A DNA stretch of 64,000 nucleotides from Streptomyces cavernae (lineage in GTDB: Bacteria > Actinomycetota > Actinomycetes > Streptomycetales > Streptomycetaceae), in contig NZ_RPDJ01000028.1 in assembly GCF_004023625.1 (NCBI RefSeq), forward strand, positions 62,001 through 126,000, read 5' to 3'. A model generated the notes under the pieces. It was not told where the DNA came from, did not search any database, and saw nothing but the letters and a program-made list of their open reading frames with translations. A program made the position numbers and the translations under genes. This document shows, one piece after another, positions 47,999-57,312 of the stretch (position 1 is the stretch's first letter; each line of letters begins with the position of its first letter).

Positions 47999-48816
47999 CC
48001 GGAGAGGTGAGCGGGGTCGACCTCGCGCGCCAGGCCCTGGCCGCGGCCCGGGAGGCGGCGAAGAAGAACGGCGGCAGCACTCAGAAGGCGAAGCCGAGGC
48101 GGTCCCGGACGCAGGTGGTGCGGCGCGACGGCCGAGAGCCGCTCGGGCTCGGCACGGCGATCACCATGATGATGACCGAGCGCGGCATGGTCGCCCCGGC
48201 CGCCGGCGGCAGCGTCCTCGCCCAGTTCGGCGACGTCCTCGCCGCGGCCGCGCCCGAACTCGCCGGTCACGTCCAGGCCGTGGGGTTCGACGCGGACACC
48301 GGCCGCCTGGACGTCGCCCCCGACGCCCCCGCGTACGGCACGAAGCTGCGCTGGAGCGCGCCGAAGCTGATCGAGGCGGCCAACACGACGGTGCGCGGCG
48401 CGAACGTGCGCACCCTGAACGTCCTTTCGCCCGGACTCGGAAAGACCGGCCCTGCCACGGCGGCCGCCGACCCGGATCCGGTCCCGACCGCGCCCGCCGG
48501 ACCAGTGCGCACCCGGGCGACCGCCTCCGACGGCTATCACCAGGCGCTCGCCGCTCACCAAGCAGTTCGGCCCGAGCGACACGTCGACCCGGCGATCGCC
48601 GAGGCGATCGAGGCACAGACCCGCGCCCTGCGCGAGCTCAGCCGGCGTGCGTTCCCCGATCCGGACCCGGACTCGATCGAGAACACCCGGGCCAAGCGCC
48701 GCCGCGAAGCCAAGGCCACGCACGCCCAGGCGCTGCGCCGCGCCCGCGCCGAGCGCGCCCAACGCGGCAGTACCGCAGCTGGTGACCAGACCCGGTCTGA
48801 CCGGCGTACGGCATGA
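47995..48816 (+). CDS. DUF721/DciA-like replication protein (273 aa)
   Basis: GTG at 47995 overlapping the previous stop (GTGA). Residues 1-130 match the DUF721/DciA family: VDLARQALAAAREAAKKNGG, RTQVVRRDGREPLGLGTAIT, MMMTERGMVAPAAGGSVLAQ and VRTLNVLSPGL. The chromosomal DciA family is a helicase operator for DnaB in many bacteria. The C-terminal Ala/Arg-rich helical tail (TRAKRRREAKATHAQALRRA) may bind DNA or helicase. Next to the 870-aa protein, it suggests a two-gene replication operon in which the second gene recruits the host helicase. Confidence 0.82.
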   Translation: MTGEVSGVDLARQALAAAREAAKKNGGSTQKAKPRRSRTQVVRRDGREPLGLGTAITMMMTERGMVAPAAGGSVLAQFGDVLAAAAPELAGHVQAVGFDADTGRLDVAPDAPAYGTKLRWSAPKLIEAANTTVRGANVRTLNVLSPGLGKTGPATAAADPDPVPTAPAGPVRTRATASDGYHQALAAHQAVRPERHVDPAIAEAIEAQTRALRELSRRAFPDPDPDSIENTRAKRRREAKATHAQALRRARAERAQRGSTAAGDQTRSDRRTA

Positions 48817-48882
48817 ACGCACAACTTGGCCAAATACCGCTGTACTAAAGGGCTTTGATTCGTTGTAGAAGCGGGCACGGAA

Positions 48883-48905
48883 GTGCTGTACTAGAAACAC
48901 AGCAC
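48883..48905. promoter_or_regulatory. Inverted repeat upstream of HTH gene
   Basis: GTGCTGT (48883-48889) and ACAGCAC (48899-48905), a perfect 7-bp arm with 9-bp spacing, 26 bp before the TTG at 48931. A nearby GCTGTACTA repeat (at 48838 and 48885) is the only other feature. Probably an operator. Confidence 0.5.
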
Positions 48906-48930
48906 TCGCCGGGAAAAGAAGGGCAACGCT

Positions 48931-50325
48931 TTGTCGCACTACTTCCGTCCCCTCGCGAACGGCACCCGAACCGATCACCCGGTCCCGGGCCTGCCGTTCG
49001 TCGACGACTCCCATCTCCCGCTGGACAAAGGCCCCGAGGCCATCGAGGCGGTCGGCCGCCACGAGGCTCAGGGCACGTGGGGGCGCTTCGACCTCGACCG
49101 CTCCAACGACGGATGGCGCGCCTTCACCACCGACCCCATCAACCACAGCCTCGCCTGGTCCATCCGCTACCACCCCCAGCACGGCCGGACCGTGATCCTG
49201 ATGGGAGAGGGAACCTCGTCCCTGCACAGCGACTGGGCGGGGGACCCGCTGTTGTACCGCGCGGGCGGCTACTGGTGGGACGGCACCACCTGGTACCGGC
49301 CCGGCCAGATCTGGGACCCGGTCAGCCAGGACTACGAGCGCCGCAAGGCTCAGGCCGCGGTGACCGTCACCGCGGCCGACATGCTTGACGGCCGCGCGAA
49401 CCCCTCCCGCGCGCATGTGCTGAAGGTCGCCACCTTCGACCGCGAGGCGTCGGCGCTGGCGAACTGGCTCGACCACCTGGCCCTGTGGGGGCAGTTGCAC
49501 GCGCAGCAGGAGAACGCACTGCCACTGGAACGGTGCGTCGTCAACGTGGCCAGCCCCGAGCTGTCCGGCGACCAGCTGCTGGGAATCCCCGAAATGGCCG
49601 CGATGGGGGAGATCAGCGCTTCCACCCTGCGGTCCTACATCTCGCGCCGGGAGAGCGACGTACCGCTGCCGCAGGCGACCGTCGGTGGCCGCGCGCAGTG
49701 GTCGCGGCCGGTGGCCGAGGACTGGGTGGAAGCACGCCGGCGCTCCGCCGAAGGTGTGCGGGCGGCCATGTCCGCCGGTGATCGCCACGCCCTGTCACCA
49801 GGTGCCGCCGAGGTCCGGGACCGGTTCGCCAACGACTTCCTCAACACTCTCTGGGAGCGCCCGGACGTCCGGAAGCGGTGGATCCTGCGCCAGCGTAACG
49901 AGGCGTCGGTCAAGGAGGTCGCCGACAATCTGGCGTGGAGCGTCGCGGTCAGCCTGGACCGCATTCTGCCGACCGACATCCTCGGCGCGACGATCCGGCA
50001 TGCCGTCCTCGACGACTTCGGTCAGATGCTCGAGCTCCGCGACGCGAAGGACCGGAAGAAGGCGGCCCAGGAGCCCTACTGGTGGGACCTCAACCTGACG
50101 ATCCCGGTGGCGAAGATGCTCGACTGGTTCGTCCGGCACCACCCCGACTCAGCCCACTGGACGATCGGCGAGATCATGCGTGCCGCGCACACTCGATGGG
50201 GCACTCCCCCCGAGGCCACCGTGAAGGCCCTGCGAAGCGCGCTGAACTTGGACGGAGAACTCAGCGAGGAAGTCCTGAAGGACTACTTCGACCGTCTCCG
50301 GCCCGCCGGCGAGTCCGCCGTCTGA
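48931..50325 (+). CDS. Hypothetical protein with HTH and W-rich segment (464 aa)
   Basis: TTG start with AAGGG upstream; the start is not certain. The N-terminal half contains a Trp-rich stretch (LYRAGGYWWDGTTWYRPGQI). A MerR/excisionase-like HTH is at about 220-262 (IPEMAAMGEISASTLRSYIS), followed by helical regions (WSVAVSLDRILPTDILGATI). It could be a replication- or transfer-associated DNA-binding protein. No family name. It lies just after the replication genes. Confidence 0.7.
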   Translation: MSHYFRPLANGTRTDHPVPGLPFVDDSHLPLDKGPEAIEAVGRHEAQGTWGRFDLDRSNDGWRAFTTDPINHSLAWSIRYHPQHGRTVILMGEGTSSLHSDWAGDPLLYRAGGYWWDGTTWYRPGQIWDPVSQDYERRKAQAAVTVTAADMLDGRANPSRAHVLKVATFDREASALANWLDHLALWGQLHAQQENALPLERCVVNVASPELSGDQLLGIPEMAAMGEISASTLRSYISRRESDVPLPQATVGGRAQWSRPVAEDWVEARRRSAEGVRAAMSAGDRHALSPGAAEVRDRFANDFLNTLWERPDVRKRWILRQRNEASVKEVADNLAWSVAVSLDRILPTDILGATIRHAVLDDFGQMLELRDAKDRKKAAQEPYWWDLNLTIPVAKMLDWFVRHHPDSAHWTIGEIMRAAHTRWGTPPEATVKALRSALNLDGELSEEVLKDYFDRLRPAGESAV

Positions 50326-50376
50326 CGGGGGCTTGCACGAAACGGCGGCTCTGGCCGCCCAAGCAGAAAGGGCCTG

Positions 50377-50799
50377 ATGGAACCCCCCGAGCTTCCGACC
50401 CCGGACACCGAGCCCGGTGAGATTTACCTGCTGAGTGGTCAGCTGATGTTCATGCCCGGCCTTCCCAGCATCCGCTGCGTGATCCGCAACCAGAGCGGTG
50501 GGCGTTGTGTGACCAAGCTGCCCAGCTTCACCCCCTGGCAGCAGTCCCTGCTCGGGCTCCCCACCGAGAGCGGCCTGCTCTGGGTACGCGCCACCCAGGT
50601 GCCTGACCACCTCGCCGAGCAGTACGCGGCCCAGCACTGCACCCGTCACCACACCGCTTCTACGCCGCTCGCGGACGACATCTCGCCGCAGTGGGAGGTC
50701 TTTGACCCTCAGCAGCACCCCGGTGCCCACGCTCTCTCGCTCCCGAGAGGGCAGTGGACCGCCCTCCCCTTCGACGACAGACCAGCTTTCGGAAACTGA
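50377..50799 (+). CDS. Hypothetical protein (140 aa)
   Basis: ATG with AAAGGG upstream. It is a short-strand protein (IYLLSGQLMFMPGLPSIRCV, LWVRATQVPDHLAEQYAAQH, CTRHHTASTP) with two histidines after a Cys. No family recognised. It is a single unit on the plus strand. Confidence 0.6.
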   Translation: MEPPELPTPDTEPGEIYLLSGQLMFMPGLPSIRCVIRNQSGGRCVTKLPSFTPWQQSLLGLPTESGLLWVRATQVPDHLAEQYAAQHCTRHHTASTPLADDISPQWEVFDPQQHPGAHALSLPRGQWTALPFDDRPAFGN

Positions 50800-50891
50800 G
50801 CTCCCGTCAAGAGATACGAGGGCGCTGGCCTTGCGGGGTTCATGCCGCAGATCGGTGCTGCATTCCGCGCAGGACAGGTCTGACGCCCGAT

Positions 50892-51011
50892 ATGTCCGGG
50901 GCGAGGGCGCCGGCGCACATCGTCGCCGCCGACGGCTGGGAGGTCGACCTGTCGCTGTGGGCGGACGCCGCCGAGTGCGGGCCGTGCCACCCGGGCAACG
51001 ACTCGCACTGA
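50892..51011 (+). CDS. Small protein with CxxC (39 aa)
   Basis: ATG at 50892. The peptide HIVAADGWEVDLSLWADAAE ends CGPCHPGNDSH. The codon usage is that of the genome and the peptide has a single CxxC, but the ribosome site (AGGACAGG) is poor. It may be a short zinc-binding protein. Confidence 0.4.
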   Translation: MSGARAPAHIVAADGWEVDLSLWADAAECGPCHPGNDSH

Positions 51012-51078
51012 CCATGCCGTAGTGCGGTCACCTGGGGGCTCTGGCGAGACGGCCGGGGCCCCTCGGCATGCCCCCCGG

Positions 51079-51825
51079 GTGACATTTCGTCGAAGCCGCC
51101 CGCCGCCGGCCCTCGGCCGCCACGATGGGCGGGGGACCACCAGCACCGCAGACCTCTGGCACCACTATGGCCGTGCACGCGCCGCCAGTGACCGTGCTGT
51201 TCCGGACGGCTTCTACTGGGCCTGGGGGCAGGACTCCGGACCCGGCGCGGAGGTCTTGGGCAACCTGATCGGTCGCCGTGTCGGCGACCTTGGCGCCGGG
51301 GCTGCAAGGCACGCCGCGCACCTGGCGGTTCAGCACCAGCCAGCCCGGGTCACCGCGGTCGACGCCTCACCCGCCCAGTACGCCATGGCGACCGACCTGT
51401 ACAGGTATCTCGCGCCGCGCCTGCACATCGTGCACTCCGACGTGGTGTCTCACCTGCACGCAATGCGGGGCACGTACGACGTGCTGTACAGCGTCTTCGG
51501 CGCCATCGACTTCGCCGACCCGCACGAGCTGCTGCCGGCGGCGGCCGCCGCGCTGCGGCCGCGCGGGCGGCTGGTGTTCGCCACGCTCGCCCACTACTTG
51601 AGCGGGGCGCCTGCTCAACCGGGTGTGGTCGCAGCCGATGTGCTGGCGAAGACGCCGGACGGCGAGGAAGCCACGATGCGCCGCTGGGTGTTGCAGGAGC
51701 ACGTGTGGACCAAGCTGCTCGACGACGCCGGACTCACCGAGATCACCGTCAACGTGCTCCCCGCCACCACCGAAGGAACACGCACCGCCGACACGCTGCT
51801 GGTGAGTGCGCACCGCCCGTCCTGA
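51079..51825 (+). CDS. Class I SAM-dependent methyltransferase (248 aa)
   Basis: I chose the GTG at 51079; the frame is open to 51022. The SAM site GDLGAGAARHAAHLA (motif I) is followed by VTAVDASPAQYAMATD (motif II) and YDVLYSVFGAIDF (motif III). The substrate is not recognisable: many such small methyltransferases act on small molecules. It is convergent with the zinc-ribbon gene at 51826. Confidence 0.82.
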   Translation: MTFRRSRPPPALGRHDGRGTTSTADLWHHYGRARAASDRAVPDGFYWAWGQDSGPGAEVLGNLIGRRVGDLGAGAARHAAHLAVQHQPARVTAVDASPAQYAMATDLYRYLAPRLHIVHSDVVSHLHAMRGTYDVLYSVFGAIDFADPHELLPAAAAALRPRGRLVFATLAHYLSGAPAQPGVVAADVLAKTPDGEEATMRRWVLQEHVWTKLLDDAGLTEITVNVLPATTEGTRTADTLLVSAHRPS

Positions 51826-52248
51826 TCAGAGGTCGCTGCAGGCCGGCGACGTGGCCTGTGTGTGGAGAGCGGCGCGCAATTGCGCGGCCACCTTCGGATG
51901 AGTGGTCCGGCGCTCGGCGGCGGTGCGCAGGTACGCCTCGGCGCCTTGGAGGAGGCCGGATCGCGGGTAGGACAGCACCATCGCACGGTGGGTGCCGTTG
52001 CCCAGGATGTGGCTCCACGCGTCGAAGTCGGTGCCTTTGGCGGAAGGGATGTGTCCGTCGACGAAGCTGCCGTCGCGTGCGGTGCAGCTCCACGAAGTGG
52101 TGAGAGCGCACTTGGGGCAGGCGAGTGTTCCTAGCATGGCTGGGTAGCGCCGTTCCCATTCCTGGTCCAGGGCGTAGATGTCCTGGGTGAGCGGGATGTT
52201 CTTGCCGCACAGGCAGCAGGCGATGCGGAACGGAACACGGGATGACAT
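51826..52248 (-). CDS. Zinc-ribbon-like hypothetical protein (140 aa)
   Basis: ATG start. FRIACCLCGKNIPLTQDIYA and ACPKCALTTSWSCTARDGSF give a C-x2-C and C-x2-C zinc-ribbon pattern. A helical C-terminal part with EAYLRTAAERRTTHPKVAAQ follows. No family recognised. The 210 bp before it contain nothing I can support. Confidence 0.68.
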   Translation of the reverse strand: MSSRVPFRIACCLCGKNIPLTQDIYALDQEWERRYPAMLGTLACPKCALTTSWSCTARDGSFVDGHIPSAKGTDFDAWSHILGNGTHRAMVLSYPRSGLLQGAEAYLRTAAERRTTHPKVAAQLRAALHTQATSPACSDL

Positions 52249-52458
52249 GCGACGGCTCCCGGGCGTCGGACGGGGTGATCGCTCTCATGCTGGCATCCGC
52301 CGCGGCGCAGCCTGGTGAGGCTGGCCGTCCCGGTGGGCAGACCTGTCGGGCGCGGTTAGCCGACGCGGGTCAGGACCCCGGCGCGGCTGGCGAGAGCCAT
52401 GGACGGCCCCGCCCATCAGGCGAACTCCAGAGCGGGGCCGTCGGCGGCTCGGGTGGGC

Positions 52459-52905
52459 CTACCGCATTGCCGCGTAGTCCTGTGGTGCCTTGCGGAGGAT
52501 CTCAAGCATCTGGTCTTCGGTCAGTTTCCGGAAGGCCACCGCGGACGAGTTCGCGATCTTTCGGAACAGGACGTTGGCAGGGATCGGCGGCAGGTCGGCG
52601 AAGAGAGGATGATGGTCTGATCCGGCGCCTTCGCTGAACTCGCGGTGCAGCAGCCACACCGCCTCGGCGAACATGGGGTAGTTGGTCTCGTGCTTGCCCC
52701 ACAGGCACCGCAGCGCGTCGCCGCCGAAATCCCGGTTGATGAAGCCCCAGACGTACGCCATCTCAGCCGTCTTGTCCGGGTGCTTGTCGTCGTTCAGGTA
52801 CCGGACCCACTCGTTCAGGATGTCCCAGCGCAATGCACTGACGATCACGCCGGTCGGAGCCTCGCTCGGTCGTAAGTCGGCGGCGAACGCATCATTGAAG
52901 GTCAT
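52459..52905 (-). CDS. Hypothetical protein (148 aa)
   Basis: I chose the ATG at 52905 (MTFNDAFAADLRPSE). It has LRWDILNEWVRYLNDDKHPD, MAYVWGFINRDFGGDALRCL and MFAEAVWLLHREFSEG, a helical, soluble protein with several Trp. No family. 88 bp separate it from the end of the CoiA-like gene. Confidence 0.65.
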   Translation of the reverse strand: MTFNDAFAADLRPSEAPTGVIVSALRWDILNEWVRYLNDDKHPDKTAEMAYVWGFINRDFGGDALRCLWGKHETNYPMFAEAVWLLHREFSEGAGSDHHPLFADLPPIPANVLFRKIANSSAVAFRKLTEDQMLEILRKAPQDYAAMR

Positions 52906-52993
52906 CTGGCGACGGTAGCGAGAAGCACCGCCGCCCCGCCACGGCGCCCGCCAGCGTACAAGCGCATCCAGGCAATTGCCTTGTACGGATGGG

Positions 52994-54822
52994 CTATTGG
53001 CGGCGCCAGTGGTGGTGAACCTGGTGCACGTCGGCTTCGAGAATGTCGCGCAGGTCATTGTCGTCTGCGGGGACGTCCAGCCCCAGCTCGCCGGCGACCT
53101 TGCGGTAGGACGTCATCATGTCCGGGTCTCCTGCGGCGACGAGGGACGACAGGAGTGCCTGGTCGGCGGGCGTGGTCCGGTCGACGAGGGTGAGGACCTC
53201 GACGCGGTCGGCGAGCGTCATGTGGGGGAGCGCGGAGCCGAGCTGCTGCCTGAGCCGGGACCAGGTGGTGGTGGTCTGCTCGCGGGCGGTCTTCTTAAGC
53301 GCCCCGCGCACAGCGGCGGCAGCGGATTCGAGGACGTCCGGCGGGAGCTCGCGGCGCCCCTGGCGGTCACGGGCTTGGGCCTGCTTCTTCGCCTGGGACG
53401 TCTTCTTGATCCAGGACCTGGCCTGCTGCCGCTCGCCGGCGGACAGCCAGTCGCCGGCGGTTTGCACCGCGGTGGCGAGTTCGTCGGTCAGCTTCCGCTG
53501 CTCATCGGCGGGGAGGCGGTCCCCCCGTTGGAGGCGGTTCAGGATCGTCCGGGCCTGGCGTACGGCTGCACTGCGTTCGCGCCGTTCCGTCCGGGCACTG
53601 TTCGATTCCTTCTTCCCCTTCCCCTTCTCCTTCTTCTCCGTCGGCGCCTGCTGTGGCCTGGGTGCTGCCTTCGGTTTGCGGCGTCGCTTGGGGCGCGGCG
53701 CCAGGAGAGGGTGGAGGACGGTCCGGGCCGCGCCAGGATCGGAGAGATGGTCCTGCTGGCGGAGGAAGGCACGGGCCGCGGTCAGGATGCGCTGCTCGGC
53801 GGGGCTGGCGCCGCGCCGGGTGAGCGCCGTGGCGGTCTGGAGTTGGGAGCGTACGTCCCAGGCCCGCTTCTCGGAGACGGCCTGGGCGAGGTCGGCGAAG
53901 ACGCGCTGCTGATAGTCCTCGTGGCCGGCAAGCCAGGACCGGGCCTCGGCCAGGGCCTGCTCGGCGTCGGCACGGACGGCGGGGGCCAGGGTTTCGAGGA
54001 AGGGGCCGCTGCCGTCGCACAGCCGTCGTACGTGTTCGACGGTGCCGGTGCGCTGGGCTGCCTCCAGGCCTCGGATGAAGCGGGTGACGTTTTCCGGCAG
54101 GGTTCCCGCGTGGTGCCTGTCGGCCGCCGGGGCGGTGGGGGAGGGGCGGTCGCGGAGGATCTCGGTGGCGGTCGGGGTGATCAGGCCGTCGTCGGTCCAG
54201 GCACAGTCGGCGAGGGGGATCCATTCCGTGGGGTGGGCCAGGCTCTGGGTGCCGATCCAGACCTGGCGGCTGGCTCCGCTGCTCTCGCACCGCACCCGGT
54301 ACACGTATGGGCACCGGGAGAGCACCCCGGCTCCGGCATTACGCCGGGGCCTAGGACGGGGATCCGGTCGCCTGCCCAGTCGGGTGGCACCGTGCCGTCC
54401 ATGTAGACGCGCAATGCGACGCCGTCGTCGAGGTCCAGGTCCAGCAGCGACCCGATCGGTGGCAGGAAGGCGAACCGGCCGGCCAGGCCATGGTCGAGCA
54501 GGGACCGGGACATGGCCGCCTTCACATACAGGTGGTCGGCGCTGGACTCGCCGACCTTCGGCCTCCGGCAAGCGTGCGGGGTGCCGTTGACCTGCGGAAA
54601 GTGCTGGAAGTGGCACTGCCGGTCAACGTACAGCTTGTGGGCGAGCTGGGCGCCGCAGCCGCCCAGCAGGAGCCCGCACCAGAAGGTGTCGTGGGCGTGC
54701 GCGTGGCGGAACCCGTCCAGCTCGATGGCCTCGGTCGGCAGGACGACAGGCACATCCGAGTGCTCGTCGCCGATCACTGCCGTCTGCACCAGCCGTGTGT
54801 CGCGCACTACGACGACCCCCAA
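52994..54822 (-). pseudogene. Competence-protein CoiA-like gene with a frameshift
   Basis: The protein starts in one frame (TTG at 54822, then VRDTRLVQTAVIGDEHSDVP, AHDTFWCGLLLGGCGAQLAH, YVDRQCHFQHFPQVNG, SSADHLYVKAAMSRSLLDHG) and continues in another after about 54325 (PYVYRVRCESSGASRQVWIG, WIPLADCAWTDDGLITPTAT and a long helical C-terminus). A run of four C (54325-54328) sits at the junction; one extra base would restore VMPEPGVLSRCPYVYRVRC as one frame. The N-terminus has the C-x2-H-type zinc residues of CoiA-like proteins. It could be a real mutation or an assembly error. The C-terminal 390 residues are helical and basic. Confidence 0.7.
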
Positions 54823-54981
54823 TCGTCCATGGTCAACGATAGATCTGCGAGTAGACGGTTCGATAGGAGCAGGTCAGGCCGTTGTCTGGCGGCTGCGGCG
54901 GGTGCTGGCCGGAAACGCGGGCGGCTGGTTCACTTCCGCCGATGGGTGATGGGTCCCGTCACCGGGGGCCATACTGACCTT

Positions 54982-55320
54982 GTGACCGTGGACCATGCCG
55001 CCGCTTCCCGCTGGGCTCATGTGGCCGAGCGTCTGCCCGCGCATCTTGAGGAGCTGTCCGGCCCCGCGAGCGGGGTGGTGGAGCTTCCTCTGCATCTGGC
55101 GTGGTCGGGGCTCAGGCGCTTCGAGGTGGGCGACGAGCAGCTGCTGCTGGGCCTCTACCGCATCGTGCTCACGAACGGCCTGCACGACGACTTGATCGGC
55201 TACCTCAACGCCGAACTGCTCGTCAGGCACTGGCCACGGCTGCGGATCGCCCTGGGCAAGCCCGTACGCACATGCTGGGAGCAGCGCTTTCCCGAGTTGG
55301 TGGCCGCCGCCGCGGCATGA
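54982..55320 (+). CDS. Partner protein of AbiEii-type gene (112 aa)
   Basis: GTG at 54982. Helical protein with HVAERLPAHLEELSGPASGV, LVLRHW-type basic helices and a Trp-rich end (RTCWEQRFPELVAAAAA). It is not the usual AbiEi antitoxin (which has a winged HTH), but its stop overlaps the start of the nucleotidyltransferase gene (ATGA), so the two are made together. Antitoxin is the likely role. Confidence 0.65.
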   Translation: MTVDHAAASRWAHVAERLPAHLEELSGPASGVVELPLHLAWSGLRRFEVGDEQLLLGLYRIVLTNGLHDDLIGYLNAELLVRHWPRLRIALGKPVRTCWEQRFPELVAAAAA

Positions 55321-55997
55321 GACTCCCGGAACTGCACCGACGTCTGCTGAGCGACGCCCTGGACAGCGGCCATGCCTACCGGCTGGTGCTCGCCGGCGGC
55401 TACGCGATCCAGGCTCACGAACTCGTGAGCCGAACCAGCCAGGACCTGGACCTGGCCACCGACGCATCGGCAAGCCTGCACGAGATCACCGGCGCCGTCG
55501 CCGCTGGCCTGGAGGACAAGGGCTGGGCGATCCACGTCGTCGAGGTCGCCCCTCGGATGGCCCGTCTGCTTGCCACCGACGCGGCCACCGGCGAAGCCTG
55601 CGAGCTCGACATTCTGAAAGAGATCTTCCACAGACCTCCCGCGCAGACGGACGCCGGGCCCACGCTGTCCCGGGACGATGCCGTTGGCCTGAAGGTCCGT
55701 GCCCTGCACGACCGCGGCTTCCCTCGGGACGTCATCGACGTCTTCAGCGCACGCGACCTCTACACGATCGGTGAACTCGAGCGTCTGGGCGCTCAGCACG
55801 ACGAAGAGTTCGACCTCGAGGAACTGCACGGACGACTCGAAGCGGTCGACTTCACCTCCGACCAGGAGTACGCCGCGTACGACATGACCCCCGACCGCAT
55901 CGCCGAGCTGCGAGCGTGGGTCCGGGACTGGCAGGACGACCTCGGACTGCGTCTGGCCGAACCATACGCCGAGGAAGAGGACGAGGACGACGGCTGA
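55317..55997 (+). CDS. AbiEii/AbiGii-type nucleotidyltransferase (226 aa)
   Basis: ATG overlapping the partner stop. YRLVLAGGYAIQAHELVSRT (about 22-41) and SQDLDLATD match the GG-x-A and Asp-Leu-Asp signature of the AbiEii toxin family, with CELDILKEI as the third acidic strand and ALHDRGFPRDVIDVFSARDL further on. These proteins act as type IV toxins or abortive-infection factors by nucleotidyl transfer to tRNA. The C-terminus is very acidic (AEEEDEDDG). It has all visible catalytic residues. Confidence 0.82.
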   Translation: MRLPELHRRLLSDALDSGHAYRLVLAGGYAIQAHELVSRTSQDLDLATDASASLHEITGAVAAGLEDKGWAIHVVEVAPRMARLLATDAATGEACELDILKEIFHRPPAQTDAGPTLSRDDAVGLKVRALHDRGFPRDVIDVFSARDLYTIGELERLGAQHDEEFDLEELHGRLEAVDFTSDQEYAAYDMTPDRIAELRAWVRDWQDDLGLRLAEPYAEEEDEDDG

Positions 55998-56113
55998 AAC
56001 GATCGGGTCTCTCCGTTGAAGTGCACGTCCGGGAACTGAGGGGGACCAGCCTCTGCTCTTCCGGCCTGTCCCGAACGGGGTCCGATGGCAAGGCGGTTCG
56101 CGCGCTGGCGCGG

Positions 56114-56791
56114 TCAGTGTGAGGCTGTGAAGGCTGCGACGCGTTCGAAATGGTGGGAGGTGCGTTCTTTGCCCTTTGCGCCGGTGCAGGGAGCGTGCGC
56201 GGGGGAGGAGCATCGGGGGCAGGGCACGGTGCGGACGTGTTCGCGGGGCGGCTGCAGCCGATGCTGCCCGCCGACCTGAGGGCCGGGGATGCTGCGGTGT
56301 CGGTCGGCGTGGTAGGCGGTGACACGCCGCTGGTGATTGACGTACCGGGTGGCGCCGTCCGGGGCGCGGCATGCTTGTCCTGCTGCGACACCGCACTGAG
56401 GGCAGGCGACGCTTCGCACCTCCCGCCTGTTGGGGGTGCGGCGCAGGTGGGACACGTCCGGCTGGAGCGCTTCAAGGGCGGCCTGGGTGGCCGCACGGGA
56501 TGCGCCAGTGCGCCAGTAGGCCAGGAGCTTGGCCATATCGGACCGCGGGCTGGTTGTGCAGACGTCCTGGTGCGCAACGCGTACGGTGTCGGTTGGGTCG
56601 GCCCAACCGAGGTTGACGGCGGTGCCGTTGCCGGTGACACGCCAGCGCAGGCCTCCTGGCGCAAGCCGGGTGGGGGCCTCGCGGATGTCGAGGTCGACTG
56701 GGACGCCGTCCGGGTCGGTGTGGCGTCGTACGGTGTCCCCGCAGCGCGGGCAGGCTGTCGGGGTCCCGAGGTCTGCGTACTTGGAAGGCAC
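56114..56791 (-). CDS. Zinc-finger protein with duplicated C-terminal motif (225 aa)
   Basis: I chose the GTG at 56791 (VPSKYADLGTPTACPRCGDT); the frame continues upstream. N-terminal CPRCGDTVRRHTDPDGVPVD is followed by a beta-rich segment (LRWRVTGNGTAVNLGW). The C-terminal half has two copies of one zinc unit: CPQCGVAAGQACRAPDGATR-x-H and CPRCSSPAHAPCTGAKGKER-x-H, a motif common in Streptomyces plasmid proteins. It probably binds DNA or another nucleic acid. Confidence 0.7.
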   Translation of the reverse strand: MPSKYADLGTPTACPRCGDTVRRHTDPDGVPVDLDIREAPTRLAPGGLRWRVTGNGTAVNLGWADPTDTVRVAHQDVCTTSPRSDMAKLLAYWRTGASRAATQAALEALQPDVSHLRRTPNRREVRSVACPQCGVAAGQACRAPDGATRYVNHQRRVTAYHADRHRSIPGPQVGGQHRLQPPREHVRTVPCPRCSSPAHAPCTGAKGKERTSHHFERVAAFTASH

Positions 56792-57003
56792 GCGTTCAAC
56801 GTAGCGGCGGTGCCACAGTGGTGCGGGCGACGCGCCGCGCGACGGCTGAGAGCCGGAAGCCGCGCCCTTGCGGCAAGTGTTCAGCATGAATGAGGGGCCG
56901 CGCGAAGACTCTCAGCGGCGACTTCCTGCGCGGTGAAGCCCCGACGGCTGTGACGCACGTCGACCAGTGAGTCGGCTGCGCACGAGGCCGGCCGGGGCGT
57001 TCT

Positions 57004-57312
57004 TCACACGATGCTGAGCGCGGCCAGGGTCGTAAGCCCGAGTCCCATGGATACCGCGAAGGCTCCTCCTGCGGACAGCACGGCCTCGGCCAGCGACGAG
57101 CCGGTGGTGTAGGTGAGGATGCCAGCGCCGGTGGCCACGATTATCGAGACCAGTGCGCAGATCACGACCAGCAGAACCTTGACGCCGAACGACGGGTTGA
57201 ACTTCAACGGTCCGGATGCCCTTTCCAGCGGCCGGACCCAGGGTGTACGGCCCTCAGCCCGACCACCACGTTTGTGTACGTGGGATCTTGCTGAGGCCGT
57301 GCCGACGTTCAC
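57004..57312 (-). CDS. Small membrane protein (102 aa)
   Basis: GTG start at 57312, not certain. One or two membrane helices in the C-terminal half: VKVLLVVICALVSIIVATGA and AGGAFAVSMGLGLTTLAALS. The N-terminus is basic (HVHKRGGRAEGRTPWVRPLE). No family recognised. The 212 bp between it and the zinc-finger gene (56792-57003) contain no gene. Confidence 0.6.
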   Translation of the reverse strand: MNVGTASARSHVHKRGGRAEGRTPWVRPLERASGPLKFNPSFGVKVLLVVICALVSIIVATGAGILTYTTGSSLAEAVLSAGGAFAVSMGLGLTTLAALSIV

